A stretch of 64,000 nucleotides of DNA from Ruminococcus sp. GTDB taxonomy: Bacteria > Bacillota > Clostridia > Oscillospirales > Ruminococcaceae. Positions 59,304 to 64,000 of the stretch are shown here, one piece after another. The notes under the pieces are model-generated. The model had not been told where the DNA came from. It saw only the letters and a program-made list of their open reading frames with translations, and made no database searches. The first letter of the stretch is position 1. Each line of letters starts with the position of its first letter. The position numbers and the translations under genes are program-made. Location: contig JAFXSC010000024.1 in the NCBI GenBank assembly GCA_017525915.1, forward strand, positions 1 through 64,000. Reading direction: 5' to 3'.

Positions 59304-61106
59304 ATGAAAAAATCATTCAAAAGGCTGACGGCTCTGCTCGTCAGTCTGTGCGCTTCTCTGTTCTGCATTTTTCCGTCCGGATACAGCAGGATAAGGGAGG
59401 CAAAGGCTGCTGAGCTTATGATCTGGAGCATGGCGTGTGTGACTGCCGCTCCGGGAGACACGGTCGCGCTCAACGTCTACACCTATTATCCTGTTGCGAT
59501 AAAATCGCTGACCGGTGCAAAGGTGAAGGCTGATTCTCCGCTTACTTTTTCCGGCGTTTCAGACAGCAAGCTCTACAATGCAAAAACAAAGTATACCTCG
59601 TACGGAAGCACTATGGACTTTGAGTTCAGCGGTTCAAGCCCCTCGAAGGGCAGCGACGGAGATGTGGTTTTCACTATCTATGTGAATGTTCCGAACGGCT
59701 GCCGTGAGGGCAAGTACGAGATAAGATGGGTCTCGACCGAGCTCATGGCCAAGACCTCGTCCGGTGCGAACTATATGCCTGTACTTGAATACGGCATTAT
59801 CACCGTAAAGAACGGTGCTTCGACAGGTACGACCTCGACTACGACTTCGACCACCACTACTACCACGACAACGACCACAACAACTACCACCACGACAACC
59901 ACAACTTCAACTACGTCCACAACAACTACAAGGATCACCGGTATTTACGATACAGACTTCTCGCTTGATCTTTCGATAGCCGATAAGCCTGCAAAGTCGC
60001 AGTACGACCAGAATGACACTTATCTGAACACTGACGGCCTTACTGTTGACCTCCGTGCGGTCTCCGAGACAGGTGCTTCGGAGCAGATACTGTCGAGACA
60101 GCCGCTTTCAGCACTTCCTTCCGGTTACAGCGTCAGCTTCGGAAATATTGACCCGAATTACTTCGGTGTACAGAATATACCTGTTACGGTATCTGCCTAT
60201 AATTCAAAGCTGGGGAAAACTGTCTCCGCAACAACTTATTTCCAGATAGTCCTTAACAGGGCACAGACTTCCTCCACCACCACTTCATCGACTACGACCA
60301 CTTCGACGACCACCACGCCTACGACTACAACATCGACCTCGACATCTACAACAACGACGACTACTTCAACAACCACAACCACCACAACAACCACCACAAC
60401 AACTACTACCACAACGACATCGACCACGACCACCTCGACAACTACCATCGGCAATAACCCGTACATCATCATTGACCAGCCCGACCAGAGCCAGCTCTAT
60501 GCCGGAAACAGGATAAAGCTGAATGTCAGGAGCTCGAACGGCGGCAGACTTGTGATATACTGGATAGACCCCGGCGATTACAACGCGATATCTGCAAGCA
60601 ATGACGGTACACTTGTGTTGAACAGAGCCGGCAATTACAAGGTCACTGTTCACGGTGCTGTTGACAACAATTCCTGCGATGCGAGCGTTGAGCTTACGGT
60701 AACTGACAAGTCCCAGCCGACTACATCGACAACCACCACGACTACAACAACTACTACAACTACCACCACAACAACCTCGACCACCACTTCGACAAGCACT
60801 TCAACTACGACATCGACTTCCACATCTACAAGCACGACTTCAACTACCATGATACCCGGAAATATGCTCGGCGATGTCAACCTTGACGGTAAGATCAATG
60901 CCAAGGATGCTTCTCTTGCTCTCGTTGAAGCCGCAGAAAATGCTGACGGAAAAACAGTACTCACTGCGGAAATGAGAGCCAATGCCGAGGTCAACAGTGA
61001 CGGAATGATAACGGCAAAGGATGCTACCATGATATTGAGGTACTGCGCTTATCTTCAGGAACATGAATTCATTGATATGAGGAAATGGATCGACATGAAG
61101 CTCTGA
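59304..61106 (+). CDS. Secreted protein with cohesin-like, Ig-like and dockerin modules and poly-Thr linkers
   Basis: A 600-aa secreted protein. Signal peptide about 1-35 (FKRLTALLVSLCASLFCIFP ... AKAAE). Residues about 38-170 look like a divergent cohesin (ACVTAAPGDTVALNVYTYYP ... GKYEIRWVSTELMAKTSSGA). Linkers of mainly Thr with Ser lie at about 172-210, 322-384 and 474-518. Between them are two beta-sandwich modules (about 213-318, and 388-470 with VTVHGAVDNNSCDASVELTV). A C-terminal dockerin spans about 522-590 (GDVNLDGKINAKDASLAL, EVNSDGMITAKDATMILRY). Cohesin plus dockerin is the plan of an adaptor scaffoldin; the cohesin call is tentative. The start at 59304 follows GGGGG. Confidence 0.75.
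   Translation: MKKSFKRLTALLVSLCASLFCIFPSGYSRIREAKAAELMIWSMACVTAAPGDTVALNVYTYYPVAIKSLTGAKVKADSPLTFSGVSDSKLYNAKTKYTSYGSTMDFEFSGSSPSKGSDGDVVFTIYVNVPNGCREGKYEIRWVSTELMAKTSSGANYMPVLEYGIITVKNGASTGTTSTTTSTTTTTTTTTTTTTTTTTTTSTTSTTTTRITGIYDTDFSLDLSIADKPAKSQYDQNDTYLNTDGLTVDLRAVSETGASEQILSRQPLSALPSGYSVSFGNIDPNYFGVQNIPVTVSAYNSKLGKTVSATTYFQIVLNRAQTSSTTTSSTTTTSTTTTPTTTTSTSTSTTTTTTSTTTTTTTTTTTTTTTTTSTTTTSTTTIGNNPYIIIDQPDQSQLYAGNRIKLNVRSSNGGRLVIYWIDPGDYNAISASNDGTLVLNRAGNYKVTVHGAVDNNSCDASVELTVTDKSQPTTSTTTTTTTTTTTTTTTTSTTTSTSTSTTTSTSTSTSTTSTTMIPGNMLGDVNLDGKINAKDASLALVEAAENADGKTVLTAEMRANAEVNSDGMITAKDATMILRYCAYLQEHEFIDMRKWIDMKL
59826..60847 (+). repeat. Three ACN-rich low-complexity tracts (poly-Thr linkers)
   Basis: At about 59826-59936, 60270-60446 and 60717-60847 the gene consists of ACN codons with occasional TCN. 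Synonymous codons are mixed (ACA, ACC, ACG, ACT), so the repeat is kept at the protein level and the DNA is less prone to slippage. Antisense frames read poly-Val and are not genes. Confidence 0.8.
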
Positions 61107-61274
61107 GTGACGGAGAACCTCCGCCGGTTTCCGCGTTGCCGCTCTCGATCCTGAACTCTCAACTTGAATTTGCAGCCCTGAAGCCGCTGGCGGTTCACCA
61201 CTGTTGATGAAATAAACAACGACGGCAGTTGTCAGTTGACTGCTAATGGGAAAAATAACAAAATATCATGAAAT

Positions 61275-61327
61275 ATCCGGCTTTTTTGAGGGACGCCCTT
61301 GACAAGCCGGATTTTTTTGGCTATAAT
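61275..61327 (+). promoter_or_regulatory. rpsL promoter overlapping a hairpin
   Basis: Consensus TTGACA (61299-61304), 17-bp spacer, TATAAT (61322-61327). The -35 sits in the loop of an inverted repeat ATCCGGC (61275-61281) / GCCGGAT (61306-61312), which is followed by TTTTTTT and could end incoming transcription. The 61107-61274 part of the gap holds no supported feature. Confidence 0.75.
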
Positions 61328-61380
61328 ATATGAGTGTGCTGTATTCAGGCATACTATATTTAAGGAAAAGGAGGAAAAAT

Positions 61381-61797
61381 ATGCCTACATTTAACCAGCT
61401 CGTTCGCAAGGGAAGAAAGGATCTCGAGACAAAGTCTACTGCTCCTGCTCTCCAGAAGGGCTACAACGCAAAGAAGAAGGTACAGATCAACCTCAGCTCT
61501 CCCCAGAAGAGAGGCGTCTGCACAGCAGTAAGAACTGCTACACCTAAGAAGCCTAACTCAGCTATGAGAAAGATCGCAAGAGTCAAGCTCACAAACGGCT
61601 ACGAGGTAACATCCTATATCCCCGGTATAGGCCACAACCTTCAGGAACACAGCGTTGTTCTCATCAGAGGCGGACGTGTAAAGGATCTCCCTGGTGTGCG
61701 TTACCACATCATCAGAGGTACCCTCGACGCTCAGGGTGTTGCTAACCGCGGTCAGGCCCGTTCAAAGTACGGTGCAAAGAGACCCAAGCAGAAGTAA
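61381..61797 (+). CDS. rpsL: Ribosomal protein S12
   Basis: A 138-aa protein of the small subunit decoding centre. [40 protein letters not shown] (the KPNSA streptomycin region, Lys present as in sensitive strains), [20 protein letters not shown] and [12 protein letters not shown] are canonical. First gene of the str operon; AAAAGGAGG precedes the ATG. Confidence 0.98.
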   Translation: MPTFNQLVRKGRKDLETKSTAPALQKGYNAKKKVQINLSSPQKRGVCTAVRTATPKKPNSAMRKIARVKLTNGYEVTSYIPGIGHNLQEHSVVLIRGGRVKDLPGVRYHIIRGTLDAQGVANRGQARSKYGAKRPKQK

Positions 61798-62021
61798 GAC
61801 GCTCATGCAGTACACGGCAGGCTGCGTAAAATTTGCCGTATCATTAACCAAATAGGCTGACTAATGCCGCAGAATAATGCGGAGTTCAATATAGATAGTA
61901 TATTTCTCTGCATTGGCTGCTGACATACCGACCGGTGAAGTGCGCCGGAAAAGTTACGGCAGTAATCGGTACGGTACGAGTACCTATGAATTCATGAATC
62001 TATGTGAAGGAGGGAAGCGAA
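61798..62021 (+). promoter_or_regulatory. Long rpsL-rpsG spacer, possible structured leader
   Basis: This 224-nt gap is long for a str operon. It contains stem candidates CCGCA-GAATAA-TGCGG (61867-61882), GGTACGGTACGAGTACC (about 61971-61985), and CCGACCGG/CCGG around 61929-61950. It may be an autoregulatory site for S7 or a processing region; no promoter with consensus hexamers was seen. Confidence 0.35.
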
Positions 62022-62492
62022 ATGCCAAGAAGAGGTAATATCGCAAAGCGTGATGTATTACAGGACCCTGTATACAATTCAAAGCTCGTAACACGCCTTA
62101 TCAACAACATTATGCTTGATGGTAAGAAGGGTGTTGCACAGAAGATAGTCTACGATGCATTCGAGATCGTAGCTGAAAAGACAGGCAAGGACGCTCTTGA
62201 GGTGTTTGAGCAGGCTATGGAGAATATCATGCCTGAGCTCGAAGTAAAAGCTCGCCGTCTGGGTGGTGCCACATACCAGGTACCTATGGAGGTTAGACCC
62301 GAGAGACGCCAGACACTCGGTCTCCGCTGGATCACAAAGTATTCCAGAGAGAGAAACGAGAAGACAATGAAGGAAAGACTTGCCGGAGAGATCCTCGATG
62401 CTCTTAACGGTACCGGCGGTGCCTGCAAGAAGCGTGACGATACACACAAGATGGCAGAGGCAAACAAGGCGTTTGCACACTACCGCTGGTAA
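62022..62492 (+). CDS. rpsG: Ribosomal protein S7
   Basis: A 156-aa assembly-initiating protein of the 30S head. [40 protein letters not shown], and [20 protein letters not shown] are typical. The start at 62022 has GAAGGAGGG upstream. Follows rpsL and precedes fusA by 24 nt. Confidence 0.98.
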   Translation: MPRRGNIAKRDVLQDPVYNSKLVTRLINNIMLDGKKGVAQKIVYDAFEIVAEKTGKDALEVFEQAMENIMPELEVKARRLGGATYQVPMEVRPERRQTLGLRWITKYSRERNEKTMKERLAGEILDALNGTGGACKKRDDTHKMAEANKAFAHYRW

Positions 62493-62516
62493 TCGTCTGT
62501 ATAAAGGAGGACAATT

Positions 62517-64000
62517 ATGGCAAGAGATTGCTCGCTTGAAAATACAAGAAATATCGGTATCATGGCGCATATCGATGCTGGTAAGACCACTACCACAGAG
62601 CGTATCCTTTTCTACACCGGTGTAAATCACAAGATCGGTGAGACTCACGAAGGTTCCGCTACTATGGACTGGATGGAGCAGGAGCAGGAGAGAGGTATCA
62701 CGATCACTTCCGCTGCTACTACCTGCTACTGGGCTGGTCACAGACTCAACATCATTGATACCCCTGGCCACGTTGACTTTACAGTTGAGGTTGAGCGTTC
62801 ACTCCGTGTACTCGACGGTTCTGTAACAGTTCTCTGTGCAAAGGGCGGCGTTGAGCCCCAGTCTGAGACAGTATGGCGCCAGGCTGATAACTACAAGGTA
62901 CCCCGTATGGCTTATGTAAATAAGATGGATATCATGGGTGCCGACTTCTATCATGTTATCGACATGATGAAGGACAGACTTAAGTGTAATGCTGTTCCGA
63001 TCCAGCTTCCTATCGGTGCTGAGGACGAATTCAAGGGCCTTATCGACCTCGTTGAGATGAAGGCTTACATTTACACAAACGACCTCGGTACAGATATCAA
63101 GGTTGAGGATATCCCCGAGGATATGAAGGAACTCGCTCAGAAGTACCACGACGAAATGGTTGAGCACGTTGCTGAACAGGACGAGGCTCTCATGGAGAAG
63201 TACTTTGAAGAGGGTGAGCTCTCTCAGGAAGAGATCAAGACCTGCATCAGAAAGGCTACTATCGCTAACCACATGGTACCTGTATGCTGCGGTACTTCTT
63301 ACAAGAACAAGGGCGTTCAGAAGCTCCTCGATGCTATCATCGACTATATGCCTTCACCGCTCGACGTTCCCGCTATCAAGGGCGTAAATCCCGATACAGA
63401 GCAGGAGGAGGAGAGACCTTCTTCCGATTCCGAGCCGTTCTCAGCTCTCGCATTCAAGATCGCTACTGACCCGTTCGTTGGTAAGCTTGCGTTCTTCCGC
63501 GTATACTCCGGTGTTGTAAACCAGGGCGATTCCGTTCTCAATGCAACAAAGGACAGCCGTGAGCGTTTCGGACGCATCGTTCAGATGCACGCTAACCACA
63601 GAAAGGACCTTACAACAGTTTACTCAGGCGATATCGCTGCTGCTGTTGGTCTTAAGAATACAACCACAGGTGACACTCTCTGTGATGAGAAGCACCCGAT
63701 CATCCTCGAATCCATGGAATTCCCGGAGCCTGTTATCCAGCTCGCTATCGAGCCCAAGACAAAGGCTGGTCAGGAGAAAATGGGTATCGCTCTCGCAAAG
63801 CTTGCTGAAGAGGATCCTACCTTCAAGACATGGACAGACGAAGAGACAGGTCAGACTATCATCGCTGGTATGGGTGAGCTCCACCTCGACATTATCGTTG
63901 ACCGTCTCCTCCGTGAGTTCAAGGTCGAGGCTAATGTAGGTGCTCCTCAGGTTGCTTACAAGGAAACTATCAAGGGCAGCGCTGACATCGACTACAAGTA
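62517..64000 (+). CDS. fusA: Elongation factor G (partial at window end)
   Basis: The first 494 codons of EF-G, the translocation GTPase. G1 is [19 protein letters not shown]2 [11 protein letters not shown]3 [17 protein letters not shown]4 NKMD; domain II begins about residue 300 ([20 protein letters not shown]) and domain III follows ([34 protein letters not shown]). The reading frame is open to the last base, so the rest lies outside. AAAGGAGG precedes the ATG. Confidence 0.98.
   Translation, partial: MARDCSLENTRNIGIMAHIDAGKTTTTERILFYTGVNHKIGETHEGSATMDWMEQEQERGITITSAATTCYWAGHRLNIIDTPGHVDFTVEVERSLRVLDGSVTVLCAKGGVEPQSETVWRQADNYKVPRMAYVNKMDIMGADFYHVIDMMKDRLKCNAVPIQLPIGAEDEFKGLIDLVEMKAYIYTNDLGTDIKVEDIPEDMKELAQKYHDEMVEHVAEQDEALMEKYFEEGELSQEEIKTCIRKATIANHMVPVCCGTSYKNKGVQKLLDAIIDYMPSPLDVPAIKGVNPDTEQEEERPSSDSEPFSALAFKIATDPFVGKLAFFRVYSGVVNQGDSVLNATKDSRERFGRIVQMHANHRKDLTTVYSGDIAAAVGLKNTTTGDTLCDEKHPIILESMEFPEPVIQLAIEPKTKAGQEKMGIALAKLAEEDPTFKTWTDEETGQTIIAGMGELHLDIIVDRLLREFKVEANVGAPQVAYKETIKGSADIDYK

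Noticed and set aside
60236..60472. Reverse-strand frames rich in valine opposite the poly-Thr gene
   Set aside because: They are the antisense reading of ACN codon tracts; no ribosome-binding site and no non-repetitive domain.
59826..60847. Repeated ACN tracts considered as a CRISPR or satellite array
   Set aside because: There are no fixed repeat and spacer units; the tracts encode in-frame Thr/Ser linkers of the secreted protein.

Overview
The window looks like chromosomal DNA of a Ruminococcus-type anaerobic Firmicute (Oscillospiraceae). Evidence in the sequence: two proteins with dockerin modules, one of them carrying a cohesin-like module and long poly-threonine linkers of the kind seen in ruminococcal cellulosome components; strong AGGAGG ribosome-binding sites; TTGACA/TATAAT promoters with 17-18 bp spacers; and a core gene set (rpsL-rpsG-fusA, smpB-ssrA, ispE, nth, trkA-trkH) of Gram-positive character. 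The species cannot be fixed from the sequence alone.

The window has two halves. From 1 to about 40,700 is a stacked accessory region that ends exactly at the 3' end of the tmRNA gene ssrA (40728-41097, minus strand). Copies of the last 12 bases of ssrA lie at 10532, 40356 and 40728, and a further degenerate copy lies at 40532, so several elements have accumulated at this attachment site. The leftmost one (1-10543) is a small mobilizable element: relaxase and ribbon-helix-helix partner, a DUF960/amidoligase/glutamine-amidotransferase cassette, a small resolvase, a 1009-aa VirB4/HerA-type ATPase, an excisionase, and a tyrosine integrase beside its attachment site.

Between 10544 and 40355 lies a composite island: an ATPase/TOPRIM pair resembling nuclease-based defence systems (10662-12429); remnants around DUF3791, DUF3990 and DUF4869 genes (12713-14020); a large serine recombinase lacking its coiled coil (14269-15555); a type I restriction-modification operon with five extra genes, one AbiJ-like, between hsdS and hsdR (15930-25903); a second amidoligase/amidotransferase cassette with its own large serine recombinase and DUF960 gene (26108-31542); a 506-aa protein built from two copies of one module (31590-33110); and a replication-like block with a DUF927 ATPase, a third large serine recombinase and a family-A DNA polymerase (33452-39939), followed by iteron-like repeats.

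From 40,728 to 64,000 the content is mostly core chromosome and visibly richer in GC. ssrA and smpB (trans-translation) lie together with a GNAT acetyltransferase. Next come a DUF2975-like membrane protein with its HTH regulator, an ECF sigma factor overlapping a membrane protein that carries two extracellular dockerins, a TerY-C/Sel1/sugar-kinase-like operon, ACT and PFL proteins, a PHP phosphatase, an Lrp regulator-aminotransferase-ispE operon, a Sir2 deacylase, yjbQ, nth, trkA-trkH, a cohesin-like/dockerin protein, and the str operon rpsL-rpsG-fusA (fusA cut by the window edge).

The strongest candidates for under-described biology are the twin amidoligase/amidotransferase cassettes on two different elements, the DUF927/serine recombinase/PolA block, the sigma factor paired with a dockerin-bearing membrane protein, and the nested ssrA attachment sites. 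No rRNA, CRISPR array or insertion sequence was recognised, and no tRNA other than the tRNA-like part of tmRNA.
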